From Flavobacteria bacterium BBFL7 (lineage in GTDB: Bacteria; Bacteroidota; Bacteroidia; Flavobacteriales; Flavobacteriaceae), in NCBI GenBank assembly GCA_000153385.1, contig CH672375.1:478352-542351 (forward strand): a stretch of 64,000 nucleotides of DNA, given 5' to 3'. Below, piece after piece: positions 40,047 through 49,562 of the stretch. The stretch's first letter is position 1; each line of letters starts with the position of its first letter. Under the pieces are notes generated by a model, which saw nothing but the letters and a program-made list of their open reading frames with translations, was not told the DNA's origin and did no database searches. Both the position numbers and the translations under genes were made by a program.

Positions 40047-41756
40047 ATGTTACATAAAAAATTAATTTTCTTTTTCTTCATATTGATAGTATCCTATTTT
40101 GGCGAAAGCCAAAGTCAAAAGAATATTCCCGAAGGTTATTTCAAGAATCCACTGGATATTGAACTAAAACTTTCTGGAACTTTTGGTGAATTGAGGTCTA
40201 ACCATTTTCACAGTGGTCTAGATATTAAAACAAATCAACGCACCGGTCTTAAAGTTTATGCGACTGCTTCTGGTTATGTAAGCCGTATTAAAATAGAACG
40301 CTATGGTTATGGAAAAGCTATTTACATTACCCATCCTAATGGTTACACTAGTGTGTATGCTCATCTAGACAAGTTATCTCCTCGTATTGAAGAATACTTA
40401 AAAAAACAACAATATGACAAAGAGACGTTTGAAATACAATTGTTCCCTAGCGATCTAGAACTAAGAGTTGATCAAGGTGAAGTTATTGCGTATAGTGGTA
40501 ACAGTGGTGGTAGTGGTGGACCGCACTTACATTTTGAAATTAGAGATAGCGCAGCTAGACCTATCAACCCAATGATGATGGGTATACAAGTACCTGATAC
40601 TAAAAAGCCGTTAGTAAAGCAAATAATGGCCTATCCACTAGATGAAAATGCAACGATAAATGGGAAGAATGAGCCTGCTCTTTTAAGACTTATCCCTTTA
40701 AAATCTGGTGGTTTCAAAACAGAAAATCTGAAGGCATATGGGACAATAGGTATAGGTGTTAATACTAGTGATCGTCAAAATGGTGGTAATAACCAAAATG
40801 GTGTTTATCAAATTACCACTAGTTTTAATGGAACGCCAAATTTTGAAATATGTTTCGACACATACGCTTTTAAAGAAACCAGATATTTGAATCAAATGAT
40901 AGACTATGGTTTCTTTAAAAAAAATAAAAGCCGTATTTCAAAGCTTTTTATACCTTCTGGCAGCCCGTTAAGTCTCTATGGTAATTCAATTAATGACGGG
41001 AAATTATCTCTTTACGATCCTGGTTCCCATAGCAATTATCAAATTGAGATTAAAGATTACCAAGGCAATACAAGCAAAATTATCATGGATATCATAAATG
41101 ATGAAGCACCTGCTGAATTGTTAGCTCCTAATAACGATGGGTTAGAATATGTAAGCCATACGTCTACCTTCAATCGTCAGTTGGGAAATTTTAACCTCAC
41201 TATTCCTAAAGGAGCTATATATGAGGATCAACTTCTAGAAATTAAAGAAAACTTGGACACCATCACTGTACATAGAGATGTAGTGCCTCTACATAAAAAC
41301 TTTATCTTAGAATATGACATAAGCTCAAAAGTTGGTGATAATCTAGACCAGTACTATATTGCTCGTATCACCTCATGGGGTGCAGCCTATCACGTTAATA
41401 CAAAACGCAATGGCAACAAACTGACTGCTTACAGTAAAATAATGGGGACATATGCCATTACTAAGGATGATAAAAAACCTAGCATTAAACCTATCAATTT
41501 CAAAAACAAACAATGGATCAGTAAGAATAAAACATTAAGATTATCAATTGCTGATAAAGAAAGTGGCATAGACGGATATCGAGCAACGGTAAATGGCAAG
41601 TTCATCCTCATGGAGTATGATTATAAAACTGGCATCATCAAACACGATTTTTCAGATAATGTCGTTACTGATAGTGAAAACCACCTTAAAGTAATCGTTA
41701 CCGACAATGCAGGAAATAGCACTACATTTGAAGCTACGTTTTTCCGTAAGATTTAA
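40047..41756 (+). CDS. M23 family metallopeptidase (LytM-like), secreted
   Basis: A 569-residue exported protein: signal peptide MLHKKLIFFFFILIVSYFG, then an M23 LytM domain (about 25-180). The zinc ligands are in HFHSGLDIKTNQRTG (His-x3-Asp) and GGPHLHFEIRDSAARPINP (HxH), with the intermediate YAHLDKLS. Such domains cut peptidoglycan crosslinks or regulate amidases. The long C-terminal part (about 200-569) is beta-rich with Ig-like segments such as KDYQGNTSKIIMDI and IADKESGIDGYRATVNG. The following TonB receptor gene starts 9 bp after the stop, so the two are an operon. Confidence 0.92.
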   Translation: MLHKKLIFFFFILIVSYFGESQSQKNIPEGYFKNPLDIELKLSGTFGELRSNHFHSGLDIKTNQRTGLKVYATASGYVSRIKIERYGYGKAIYITHPNGYTSVYAHLDKLSPRIEEYLKKQQYDKETFEIQLFPSDLELRVDQGEVIAYSGNSGGSGGPHLHFEIRDSAARPINPMMMGIQVPDTKKPLVKQIMAYPLDENATINGKNEPALLRLIPLKSGGFKTENLKAYGTIGIGVNTSDRQNGGNNQNGVYQITTSFNGTPNFEICFDTYAFKETRYLNQMIDYGFFKKNKSRISKLFIPSGSPLSLYGNSINDGKLSLYDPGSHSNYQIEIKDYQGNTSKIIMDIINDEAPAELLAPNNDGLEYVSHTSTFNRQLGNFNLTIPKGAIYEDQLLEIKENLDTITVHRDVVPLHKNFILEYDISSKVGDNLDQYYIARITSWGAAYHVNTKRNGNKLTAYSKIMGTYAITKDDKKPSIKPINFKNKQWISKNKTLRLSIADKESGIDGYRATVNGKFILMEYDYKTGIIKHDFSDNVVTDSENHLKVIVTDNAGNSTTFEATFFRKI

Positions 41757-41765
41757 TTAAGACAT

Positions 41766-44252
41766 TTGAAGACCTACCTTTTCCTCACTGCATTTCTTTT
41801 AAGCCTTATCACAATGGCTCAACAAGCCACTATACAAGGTGTTATTCTAGATGAATTTAATGAACCTGTAAAAGATGTAAATGTATCTATTCAAGGTACT
41901 ACAATTGGTACAGCATCTAATGAAAATGGATTCTATCAATTAAAAGTGCCTGCAAATCAAAAAGTGGTCATCACATTTACTGCAATAAGTTATAAAGGTG
42001 GACAAAAGGAATTAACCCTTAAAAATCTTCAGGTTTATGAATTAAATCCTGTGATGGTTTCAAGTATTGAGATCATAGACACAGTAGTTTTAAATACTAC
42101 CACACGCGAGGATTTAGAAGGAATTACAACTATAAGCGCAACGGTGATACGTAAAATCCCTGGAGCACAACCTGGTGTAGAGAATATATTAAAATCATTA
42201 CCTGGTGTAAGCGGCAGCAATGAATTAAGCACACAATATCGAGCTCGTGGTGGAAACTTTGATGAAAATCTCGTTTACATTAATGAAATCGAAGTATACA
42301 GGCCATTCTTAATACGCAGCGGTCAGCAAGAAGGATTGAGTTTTGTAAATTCTGACATGGTGCGTAGTGTAGATTTTAGTGCTGGTGGTTTTCAATCTAA
42401 ATATGGTGATAAGTTAAGCTCTGTGTTAGACATTGATTACCGTCGTCCTACAGCCTTTGGTGCAGGAATAGACGCCAGCTTACTAGGTGTAAATGCGTTT
42501 GTTGAAGGAGACGCTTTCGCGAAAGCGTTTACAGGAATCTTAGGAGTTCGTTACAGAGACAATAGCTTACTAGTAAACTCTAGAGAAACCGAAGCTAATG
42601 CTATACCAAGATTCTTTGACGCACAGACCTATCTAACTTACAAAATCAATCCAAAGTTAGAACTAGGCTTTTTAGGTAACATTGCGATTAACAGTTATGA
42701 ATTTGAGCCACGATTTAGACAAACTAATTTTGGGACACTACAAGATCCACAAGCTATTGTGATACGTTATCAAGGTCGTGAAGATGATCAGTATGAAACC
42801 TATTTTGGAGCCCTTAAAGCTAGTTATGACGCTACCGAAAATTTAAGCCTAAGGTTTATTACTAGTGTTTATCATACTCAAGAACAAGAGCATTATGACA
42901 TTCTTGCTAACTATGGTCTTGGAAGACCAAACACGGATATAGGTGGCGCAGACTTAGGTCAAGTAGATTTTACCACAGCTATAGGTTCAGAGTTAGAGCA
43001 TGGTCGTAATGATCTAGACGCACTTATTGTTACTGCAGAACATAGAGGAACGCTAGAATTCCCAAGTGATAAAAAAGAAAACGATCGCCTCGATTGGGGA
43101 ATTAAATTCTCTAAAGAAGATATAAGAGATCGTGTACGGGAATATAATGTAATAGATAGTGCTGGATTTAATATAAGACCACCATTACCTGATCTAGGTA
43201 ATGATCAACCTTATGAACCATTTACTGGACCACTTGTTCCTTTTGAATCTACGAGTGCAGATAATGATGTACAGGTGACACGCTACCAATTTTTTGGTCA
43301 ATATAGCAGTCGTGGATATATCAAAGACACAGAGGTTTTTTGGAATGCTGGTATACGTTCTCACACGTGGAATGTAAGTGGTGACGGCATTGAAAGCACA
43401 ACACAAACGGTAGTCTCGCCACGTGGTCAACTCGCTATAAAACCAGCCTGGAATAATACTGATATGCTCTTCCGCATTTCTGGTGGACTGTATTACCAGC
43501 CACCATTCTATAGAGAGTTACGTGACCAGCAAGGTGTGGTAAATCCTGCTGTAAAAGCACAAAAATCCATTCATGCTGTAATAGGAAATGACTGGAGTTT
43601 TAACTGGATATCTAGCGATGGTAAAAAACGACCTTTTAAATTAACAACTGAAGTTTATTACAAAGATCTGACAGATGTAAATACTTATACACTAGAAAAC
43701 GTACGCATCAGGTACAGAGCAAATAATGATGCCGTAGCTTATGCTTATGGTGTAGACTTGCGTATTAATGGAGAGTTTGTACCAGGTACTGAAAGCTGGT
43801 TCAGTGCTGGATATTTAAAGACAGAAGAGAATTTAAATGATAGAGGCTACATAGCAAGACCAACAGATCAGCGATTAAAATTTGCTGCATTATTTCAAGA
43901 CTACGTCCCTAACATGCCGCATTTAAAAATGTATTTAAACTTAGTGTATAATACGGGCTTACCAGGTGGATCACCTAATTATGCAGACCCATATGATTTT
44001 CAGTTCCGTTTACAGGATTATCGTAGAGCAGATATAGGTATCAATTTAGTTTTGAAGGACGATAAAAAATCTAGTAAATTATTCAGCAATTTTGCAGAAG
44101 TAACCATAGGTGCAGAGATCTATAACATCTTTGATGAAAGTAACTCGATTACTAATATTTGGGTACGTGATGTTTCTAGTCAGCAGCAATTTGCTATACC
44201 TAATGAGTTAACGCCACGAGTATTTAATGTAAGATTGGTAGCTAGATTGTAA
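41766..44252 (+). CDS. TonB-dependent receptor with carboxypeptidase-regulatory-like domain
   Basis: An 828-residue outer-membrane receptor. TTG start followed by a signal peptide (KTYLFLTAFLLSLITMAQQ). A CarboxypepD_reg-like domain spans about 22-100 (GVILDEFNEPVKDVNVSIQG; NGFYQLKVPANQKV). The plug domain includes PGVENILKSLPGVSGSNELSTQ and YRARGGNFDENLVYINEIEVYRP; the barrel runs to the last strand RVFNVRLVARL. It imports a TonB-dependent substrate; with no SusD partner next to it a metal chelate or similar is more likely than a glycan. The plug contains an exact palindrome copy (GDAFAKAFTG). It is probably cotranscribed with the M23 gene. Confidence 0.9.
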   Translation: MKTYLFLTAFLLSLITMAQQATIQGVILDEFNEPVKDVNVSIQGTTIGTASNENGFYQLKVPANQKVVITFTAISYKGGQKELTLKNLQVYELNPVMVSSIEIIDTVVLNTTTREDLEGITTISATVIRKIPGAQPGVENILKSLPGVSGSNELSTQYRARGGNFDENLVYINEIEVYRPFLIRSGQQEGLSFVNSDMVRSVDFSAGGFQSKYGDKLSSVLDIDYRRPTAFGAGIDASLLGVNAFVEGDAFAKAFTGILGVRYRDNSLLVNSRETEANAIPRFFDAQTYLTYKINPKLELGFLGNIAINSYEFEPRFRQTNFGTLQDPQAIVIRYQGREDDQYETYFGALKASYDATENLSLRFITSVYHTQEQEHYDILANYGLGRPNTDIGGADLGQVDFTTAIGSELEHGRNDLDALIVTAEHRGTLEFPSDKKENDRLDWGIKFSKEDIRDRVREYNVIDSAGFNIRPPLPDLGNDQPYEPFTGPLVPFESTSADNDVQVTRYQFFGQYSSRGYIKDTEVFWNAGIRSHTWNVSGDGIESTTQTVVSPRGQLAIKPAWNNTDMLFRISGGLYYQPPFYRELRDQQGVVNPAVKAQKSIHAVIGNDWSFNWISSDGKKRPFKLTTEVYYKDLTDVNTYTLENVRIRYRANNDAVAYAYGVDLRINGEFVPGTESWFSAGYLKTEENLNDRGYIARPTDQRLKFAALFQDYVPNMPHLKMYLNLVYNTGLPGGSPNYADPYDFQFRLQDYRRADIGINLVLKDDKKSSKLFSNFAEVTIGAEIYNIFDESNSITNIWVRDVSSQQQFAIPNELTPRVFNVRLVARL
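42512..42527. repeat. 16-bp palindrome, exact copy in TonB receptor gene
   Basis: Exact CGCTTTCGCGAAAGCG, translated GDAFAKAFTG on the plus strand. Confidence 0.9.
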
Positions 44253-44271
44253 AAGTTTAGTTTTAAAATGA

Positions 44272-44287
44272 CGCTTTCGCGAAAGCG
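44272..44287. repeat. 16-bp palindrome, exact copy (convergent spacer)
   Basis: Exact CGCTTTCGCGAAAGCG in the 37-bp spacer between the TonB receptor stop and the cysteine desulfurase stop; it is the only hairpin there and might act in 3'-end formation. Confidence 0.9.
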
Positions 44288-44289
44288 TA

Positions 44290-45441
44290 TTATATAGACT
44301 CTAAATACTCTACTAAAACATCCACCACATAATCCAACTCTTCTTTAGTATTAAAAATAGAGAAGCTAAATCTCAAACTAGGTTTATTTAAATCCTCGTC
44401 TGCCAAAACATTAGTTAAAACGTGAGATCCTTTTTGAGAACCACTCTGGCAAGCACTACCTTTAGAACAAGCAATTCCCTTAAGATCCATTGTGAAAAGC
44501 AACATCGCTGCCTTATCTGCAGGACAAGGAAGACAGACATTTAATAAGGTAAACGTACTGTTTTCATGATCACCACAATTACCATTAAATTTTACACCTG
44601 GTATTTTTTCTAAAAGCTGAGCTTTAAAATAATCTTTGAGATCTTTAACATACTCGCGTTCTTTTTCTAGATTTTCATAAGCCATAGATAGAGACTTATC
44701 CATACCTACAATATTATGTACACTTTCTGTACCAGCGCGGTAACCACGCTCTTGTGCACCACCTAAAATAAGAGGTTTTAAACCAGTACCTTTTCTTATA
44801 AACGCAAACCCTACACCTTTAGGGCCATGGAATTTATGAGCACTTACCGCGGTAAAATCAACAGGTAGTTTAGAGAAATCCATTTCATAATGACCGATAG
44901 ATTGCACACAATCACTATGAAAAAGTGTATTATATTTTTTACACATATTCCCTACTCGATCGATATCTAGCTTGTTACCTATCTCATTGTTAATATGCAT
45001 CAGGCTAACTAGTGTTTTTTGAGACTCATCTTTAAGTAATTCTTCTAGATGGTCATAACTAGGCGTTCCACATTCTTGTAAATCTAGATACTCTATTTGG
45101 GTGCCGTATTTTTCTTTACAATAATCAACAATGTAAAGAACGGCATGGTGCTCAATTTTTGTGGTAATAATACGTTGTACTCCAAGATCACGCACACAAC
45201 TGTGAATAGCTAAGTTATCTGCCTCAGTTCCACCAGAGGTGAAAATGATTTCGGCTGCTGTAACACCTAATTGAGCTGCAATATTTTTACGAGCATTTTC
45301 TATTAATGATTTTGCACTGCGACCATAACTGTGCGTGCTGCTAGGGTTACCATAAACCTCCTGCATTACACGAGTCATCTCGTCGATTACTTCAGTTCTC
45401 ATTTGTGTGGTAGCGGCACTATCTAAATATACTTGTCTCAT
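44290..45441 (-). CDS. Cysteine desulfurase (NifS/IscS family)
   Basis: A 383-residue PLP enzyme that takes sulfur from cysteine for Fe-S clusters or thio-modification. Start VYLDSAATTQMRTEVIDEM; PLP Lys in VSAHKFHGPKGVGFAFI; Arg of RAGTESVHNIVGM; catalytic Cys loop GIACSKGSACQSGSQKGSHVL. The length and loop match the NifS/IscS group. A TACTTTTG -7 box (45447-45454) lies 5 bp before the ATG, so the message may be leaderless. The gene is convergent with the TonB receptor gene and divergent from the calcium-repeat lipoprotein. Confidence 0.92.
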   Translation of the reverse strand: MRQVYLDSAATTQMRTEVIDEMTRVMQEVYGNPSSTHSYGRSAKSLIENARKNIAAQLGVTAAEIIFTSGGTEADNLAIHSCVRDLGVQRIITTKIEHHAVLYIVDYCKEKYGTQIEYLDLQECGTPSYDHLEELLKDESQKTLVSLMHINNEIGNKLDIDRVGNMCKKYNTLFHSDCVQSIGHYEMDFSKLPVDFTAVSAHKFHGPKGVGFAFIRKGTGLKPLILGGAQERGYRAGTESVHNIVGMDKSLSMAYENLEKEREYVKDLKDYFKAQLLEKIPGVKFNGNCGDHENSTFTLLNVCLPCPADKAAMLLFTMDLKGIACSKGSACQSGSQKGSHVLTNVLADEDLNKPSLRFSFSIFNTKEELDYVVDVLVEYLESI

Positions 45442-45446
45442 GCCGG

Positions 45447-45454
45447 CAAAAGTA
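45447..45454 (-). promoter_or_regulatory. -7 promoter box for cysteine desulfurase
   Basis: TACTTTTG on the minus strand, 5 bp before the ATG at 45441. Confidence 0.5.
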
Positions 45455-45501
45455 AAATAAATGACCTTAAAAATTAACTTTAAAGCTCGAATAGTAATCC
45501 T

Positions 45502-45509
45502 TATTTTTG
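45502..45509 (+). promoter_or_regulatory. -7 promoter box for the 45515 lipoprotein
   Basis: TATTTTTG, 5 bp before the chosen ATG at 45515; it supports that start over the ATG at 45461, which lies upstream of the promoter. Confidence 0.5.
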
Positions 45510-45514
45510 AAGAT

Positions 45515-46405
45515 ATGAAAAAACTGCTTTACCTTATAATTCCTATAGCTTTAATAGGCTGTGATGATGGCGACTTAATTCTAGATGATTTAGACTTTGA
45601 AGGCACCACTGTTCAAGCATGTGAGATTCCAGAAGATGAGGACACATCAGACTATCTTTTTTATATGATTAATGATACTGAAACCATATCATTACAATTA
45701 TCTACAACAGATGATATATTAAATACAGCAACCACATACGGACCATACTCATTAACCACTAACAGTTTGGAATATAGAAAACTAAGCGACACAGCTGGTA
45801 GTGATTACTATTGTAATGATATTCCACCTTCTAGCCCTACAACATTACAAACATTTGTAGGAGAAGACGGTGATGTTTACATTGTAACTACTATTGATGA
45901 AGAAGATAATGATGGAATCAGTGCTGTAGATGAAGGAATCGCAACGTTACAAGACACTGACATGGATGGCCTACCAGATTACATCGATGAAGATGATGAT
46001 GGTGATAATGTATTAACTATTAATGAAGGTATTAACCTTACCGACCTTACACTAAGTCAAGATACTGATGGTGATGGAACGCCAGATTATCTTGATAATG
46101 ACGACGATGGCGATGGTATCCCTACCATACAAGAAGACCTTAACCGTGACCTAAGCCCAGCTAACGACCGTCTTTTAGTCGGTACAGATTTACAACCCTA
46201 CTACCTTATCAATTCTACAGAAATGGCTAGTCCAGCCATCGACACTTTTAGACCACATGAATACTCAAGTACAGCAAATTTAGATATTAGTATAGAAGAT
46301 TTAACAGCAACTAGTGATAGTCGCGAAATCATCATTGCTTTTTATGAGTTCGGAACGTTTGTAAGAACAGTTACAAGGACTATAACACCTAATTTTGTTC
46401 CTTAG
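45515..46405 (+). CDS. Lipoprotein with thrombospondin type 3-like calcium repeats
   Basis: 296 residues from the ATG at 45515, which gives a proper lipoprotein signal (MKKLLYLIIPIALIGC, Cys16) followed by acidic DDGD, a surface-export mark. The middle has Asp-rich calcium-binding repeats of the TSP3 kind: DTDMDGLPDYIDEDDDGDN and DTDGDGTPDYLDNDDDGDG. The C-terminal 80 residues are beta-rich and not recognised. An upstream ATG at 45461 would place the promoter box inside the gene and hide the signal peptide. The function is unknown; such repeats usually act as spacers or calcium-dependent stalks. Confidence 0.75.
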   Translation: MKKLLYLIIPIALIGCDDGDLILDDLDFEGTTVQACEIPEDEDTSDYLFYMINDTETISLQLSTTDDILNTATTYGPYSLTTNSLEYRKLSDTAGSDYYCNDIPPSSPTTLQTFVGEDGDVYIVTTIDEEDNDGISAVDEGIATLQDTDMDGLPDYIDEDDDGDNVLTINEGINLTDLTLSQDTDGDGTPDYLDNDDDGDGIPTIQEDLNRDLSPANDRLLVGTDLQPYYLINSTEMASPAIDTFRPHEYSSTANLDISIEDLTATSDSREIIIAFYEFGTFVRTVTRTITPNFVP

Positions 46406-46410
46406 AACAT

Positions 46411-46944
46411 TTATTTAGGATTCTGATAGATGTAAACCTCTGTGGCGCCTCTTCCATATTTCTGAAAATCAGCATCATAGTAAGTGATATCATTATAGCG
46501 ATCAAAGAGAAATTCTAATTCTTTTTTAAGGACACCTTCACCTACACCATGAATAAAAACTAGTTTAGGAATACGTTCCCGACGAGCCCATTCTAGTTTA
46601 TATCGAGCCGCGTCCATTTGTGTATTGAGCTTATCATATGCATCCATACCACGTTCACTCTTCACTAATTGATGTATGTGTAAATCCACCTCAACAGCAG
46701 GTATTTCCTTAGCTTTTTTACGAGAAACCTGTCGCTTTTTTCCCTTTTGAATAGGGACTTCTTCCTTAACAACAATACGGTCTACCTTAAATCTTTGATC
46801 TAAAATAAGCTCCGATTCATTATATTCAATTTCAATATCATCATCTGTAATCACGGTTACTTGTTTCGCTTTCGCGGAAGCGACCACACCACCAAACTCA
46901 TCGTCCAAGACCAATACTCGGTCACCTACTTGAAACTTACTCAT
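46411..46944 (-). CDS. Smr domain protein (DUF2027-type N-terminus)
   Basis: 177 residues from the ATG at 46944 (MSKFQVGDRVLVLDDEFGG). The N-terminal 60 residues form a small KOW-like beta domain, then a basic link (KGKKRQVSRKKAKEI). The C-terminal Smr domain, as in MutS2, carries the motifs EVDLHIHQL and LVFIHGVGEGVLKKEL and ends YGRGATEVYI. Smr domains nick DNA or RNA or act on stalled ribosomes. The ATG overlaps the upstream small membrane protein gene by 8 bp. A one-mismatch palindrome copy lies in the N-terminal domain (VVASAKAKQ). It is convergent with the calcium-repeat lipoprotein gene, 5 bp apart. Confidence 0.88.
   Translation of the reverse strand: MSKFQVGDRVLVLDDEFGGVVASAKAKQVTVITDDDIEIEYNESELILDQRFKVDRIVVKEEVPIQKGKKRQVSRKKAKEIPAVEVDLHIHQLVKSERGMDAYDKLNTQMDAARYKLEWARRERIPKLVFIHGVGEGVLKKELEFLFDRYNDITYYDADFQKYGRGATEVYIYQNPK
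46867..46882. repeat. 16-bp palindrome, one mismatch, in Smr gene
   Basis: CGCTTTCGCGGAAGCG, read on the minus strand as VASAKAK. Confidence 0.8.
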
Positions 46945-47125
46945 TTTCTTTAAAATTATCTTCTTCTCGATGGCGACTATATTGATATGCAGCAATCATA
47001 AGTAAAACAATTCCAGTAATTTGAAAGAACAAAACACCATTCTCAAAATACAAAGAACATAGTAAAAATAGAATACCTGCAATAAGGATAATCCCGTTAA
47101 ATTGTTTTATATTTATCATATTCAT
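46937..47125 (-). CDS. Small membrane protein upstream of the Smr gene
   Basis: A 62-residue protein with two predicted membrane helices (GIILIAGILFLLCSLYF and GVLFFQITGIVLLMIAAYQY) and a charged tail (SRHREEDNFKENE). The -7 box TAAATTTG at 47129-47136 rules out the ATG at 47146, which lies upstream of it; I use the ATG at 47125, and one at 47119 is also possible. It overlaps the Smr gene start by 8 bp and is probably cotranslated with it. No function is known. Confidence 0.65.
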   Translation of the reverse strand: MNMINIKQFNGIILIAGILFLLCSLYFENGVLFFQITGIVLLMIAAYQYSRHREEDNFKENE

Positions 47126-47128
47126 CGT

Positions 47129-47136
47129 CAAATTTA
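47129..47136 (-). promoter_or_regulatory. -7 promoter box for the small membrane protein / Smr operon
   Basis: TAAATTTG on the minus strand, 3 bp before the ATG at 47125 and 9 bp before that at 47119. Confidence 0.48.
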
Positions 47137-47241
47137 CACCATACATCTAATTTAAGTGAGCATAATTAATATTTAAAGAAAACTTTTACCCAAAAGGTGG
47201 GAAAAGCTTTTATTTTGTAGTCGCTAGTTAATAGTATTAAT

Positions 47242-49254
47242 ATGAAAAATTTTATTTTAAGCATTTTCGCAGTTCTTTTTATTGGATCAATGTCTGCACA
47301 AGTATATGTAGGTGATGGGTTTATTTATTCAAAAGGAACTAATTTATATGCTAAGGGGAAAATAAATCTTTCTACTAACGGAAAGTTATATTTAAGAAAC
47401 GAAGCTCAATTAATTCAAGGAGATGATGTAGACAATGAAGGAGCTGGTGTTTTATCTGTATTCCAAGAAGGAACCTCAAATGAATATACTTATAATTATT
47501 GGGGCTCACCAGTTGGGGAAGCTACCAGTACAGGTAATCAAGATTTTGATTTGAACACCCAAATCTATTTCCCTACTTTACAGGAAGGATTTACAGAAAC
47601 AGGTTTTAGTTCAACTGCGCCTATCGCAGATTTAAGAACTAACTTGGTTATTAATGCAAGTTTAGCTACCATTTCCAGTACTTCAGATGCAACAGGTACC
47701 ACTGACGTACAGGACGCCAGTCAATTACCTTTAGATCCAGTGATTAATCCTCTGAAAATTTCAGGAAGATGGTTGTACAAATATGATACAAGTGGATCAA
47801 CTGCATCTTATGGAGCATGGAGAAGCGTTCAAGGCTCAACCGACGTAGAGCCTGGAGTAGGCTTCACGATGAAAGGTGTTGTTCAATCAGCTGGACCTAA
47901 TTTAGTTAATGTAGGTTCATACAGTACTTACTTTGGACAACGTTATGATTTTAGAGGCCGTCCTAATAATGGAACTATCAATGTTAATGTTAATGTAGAT
48001 AATGTAGCTGTTGTAGGTAATCCATATCCATCAGCTTTAGATTTAAAGAAGTTTTTAGAAGACAATGTTGCATATGATGGAATGGGCGATTTTGACACCA
48101 GCATGTCACAAATTGACGCTGTAGTTTATTTCTGGGAATCAAAAAGTACTAGTCATCAACTTACTGATTATATAGGTGGATACGGTTCTTATGTACCTAA
48201 TGGATTTGACCCAGGAACGGAAGATGGATATGATAATAATGGTACTTATGTTCAAGCAGCTTATAGTAGATACAACACTGATGGGACACCATCTTCAGGA
48301 AGTACTGCAGGTGGTACTGACGGTTTAACTGGACCTATAGGAACATTAAGCAGAAGATTTGCACCAATAGGCCAAGGATTTGTCGTGACTAGATCTCTTG
48401 TAAGTACCAGTAACCCAGATGGCTTTAATGTACTAGATGGTCTAGGCTCTGTAGAATTTAATAATTCACAACGTGCATTTTATAAAGAATCTGATGGTAG
48501 TCTTTCTTTCTTTGCAGCTGCACCAGGAAGTAACAATAACAATCCTATTAATAGTACGCCTACACATGTATTACCTAAAATAAGATTCAATGTAGCTGTT
48601 AATGATTTATATGTACGTGAATTAGTTCTACAATTTCACCCTTCAACTACTATGGGAAGAGATATAGGTTGGGAAGCTCCTGTTTCGCAAAACAAGCAAG
48701 CTGACGATGTTTACATGCCAGTTGCAAATCAAGGACTGATTATTAACTCTATTCCTTTTTCTACAGATAAAAAAGTGCCATTAAGTTTTGATCTTGCTAG
48801 CAATAGCTCATTTGATTTCAGTATCAAAACACTAGAAAACTTTGACACACCATTTATTTTGTTGCATGACAAACAAACCAATACATTCTATGATTTGAAG
48901 AATGGTACTTCTACCATTTCTTTATCTGCTGGAACTATCGATGATCGTTTCGAAATTATTTTCCAAGACCCGACTACACTTTCTAATGATGAAATTGTTA
49001 ACGCTGAAAAAGAATTTGATATCGTACAAAACAATGGTCGTCAAGAATTAACTATCTTCAATCCTAATGGTATTGAGGTAAGCAACATCTCTTTATTTGA
49101 TCTTTCTGGAAAGGAACTAATCTCTAGTAAAGAAGGATCTTCTAATAATGCTTATACTTTTGAAACTAGCAACTTTAGTACTGGTATCTATATCGTAAGA
49201 GTCGTTACTGCAGACCAAAGAGAAGCAGCTGTAAAAGTAAGCATCAGTAACTAA
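47242..49254 (+). CDS. Secreted protein with type IX sorting domain
   Basis: A 670-residue exported protein: signal peptide MKNFILSIFAVLFIGSMSAQ. Then comes a long beta-rich body with Gly/Asn/Thr/Ser-rich loops (YTYNYWGSPVGEA, GVGFTMKGV, VVGNPYPSALDLKKFLED), a layout common in large Bacteroidota surface proteins. The C-terminal 75 residues are a type IX (Por) sorting domain (LTIFNPNGIEVSNISLFDLSG; STGIYIVRVVTADQREAAVKV). It should be secreted and anchored on the surface. It is followed 1 bp later by the DUF2752 gene, so the run 47242-49549 is probably one operon. Confidence 0.86.
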   Translation: MKNFILSIFAVLFIGSMSAQVYVGDGFIYSKGTNLYAKGKINLSTNGKLYLRNEAQLIQGDDVDNEGAGVLSVFQEGTSNEYTYNYWGSPVGEATSTGNQDFDLNTQIYFPTLQEGFTETGFSSTAPIADLRTNLVINASLATISSTSDATGTTDVQDASQLPLDPVINPLKISGRWLYKYDTSGSTASYGAWRSVQGSTDVEPGVGFTMKGVVQSAGPNLVNVGSYSTYFGQRYDFRGRPNNGTINVNVNVDNVAVVGNPYPSALDLKKFLEDNVAYDGMGDFDTSMSQIDAVVYFWESKSTSHQLTDYIGGYGSYVPNGFDPGTEDGYDNNGTYVQAAYSRYNTDGTPSSGSTAGGTDGLTGPIGTLSRRFAPIGQGFVVTRSLVSTSNPDGFNVLDGLGSVEFNNSQRAFYKESDGSLSFFAAAPGSNNNNPINSTPTHVLPKIRFNVAVNDLYVRELVLQFHPSTTMGRDIGWEAPVSQNKQADDVYMPVANQGLIINSIPFSTDKKVPLSFDLASNSSFDFSIKTLENFDTPFILLHDKQTNTFYDLKNGTSTISLSAGTIDDRFEIIFQDPTTLSNDEIVNAEKEFDIVQNNGRQELTIFNPNGIEVSNISLFDLSGKELISSKEGSSNNAYTFETSNFSTGIYIVRVVTADQREAAVKVSISN

Positions 49255-49255
49255 T

Positions 49256-49549
49256 ATGAATATACTAAGTGCCGATGATAGCTGGATGCTACCATGCATG
49301 AGTAAAAAAATGACTGGAATGGACTGTCCTGGATGTGGTATCCAGCGGTCCATTTCTCATATTATGAAGGGAGAACTAATCGACGCTTTCTTCATGTATC
49401 CCGGAATTTACCCAATGTTTATTCTTTTTGTTTTTCTTACATTTGACTGGTTCTTTAAAATTAACCACGGAGAGAAAATTAAGTTAACACTTGCCGTACT
49501 CACTATAGGAACGATTTTAATTAACTACGTTATTAAATTAATCTTTTAA
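49256..49549 (+). CDS. DUF2752 family membrane protein
   Basis: A 97-residue protein with the DUF2752 signature MDCPGCGIQRSISHIMKGEL, a cysteine motif before the first of two hydrophobic segments (MYPGIYPMFILFVFLTFDWF; LTLAVLTIGTILINYVIKLI). The function is not known. It starts 1 bp after the type IX cargo gene and precedes two CCC-motif genes, an order that is recurrent in flavobacteria. Confidence 0.87.
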   Translation: MNILSADDSWMLPCMSKKMTGMDCPGCGIQRSISHIMKGELIDAFFMYPGIYPMFILFVFLTFDWFFKINHGEKIKLTLAVLTIGTILINYVIKLIF

Positions 49550-49562
49550 CCAATCAATCATT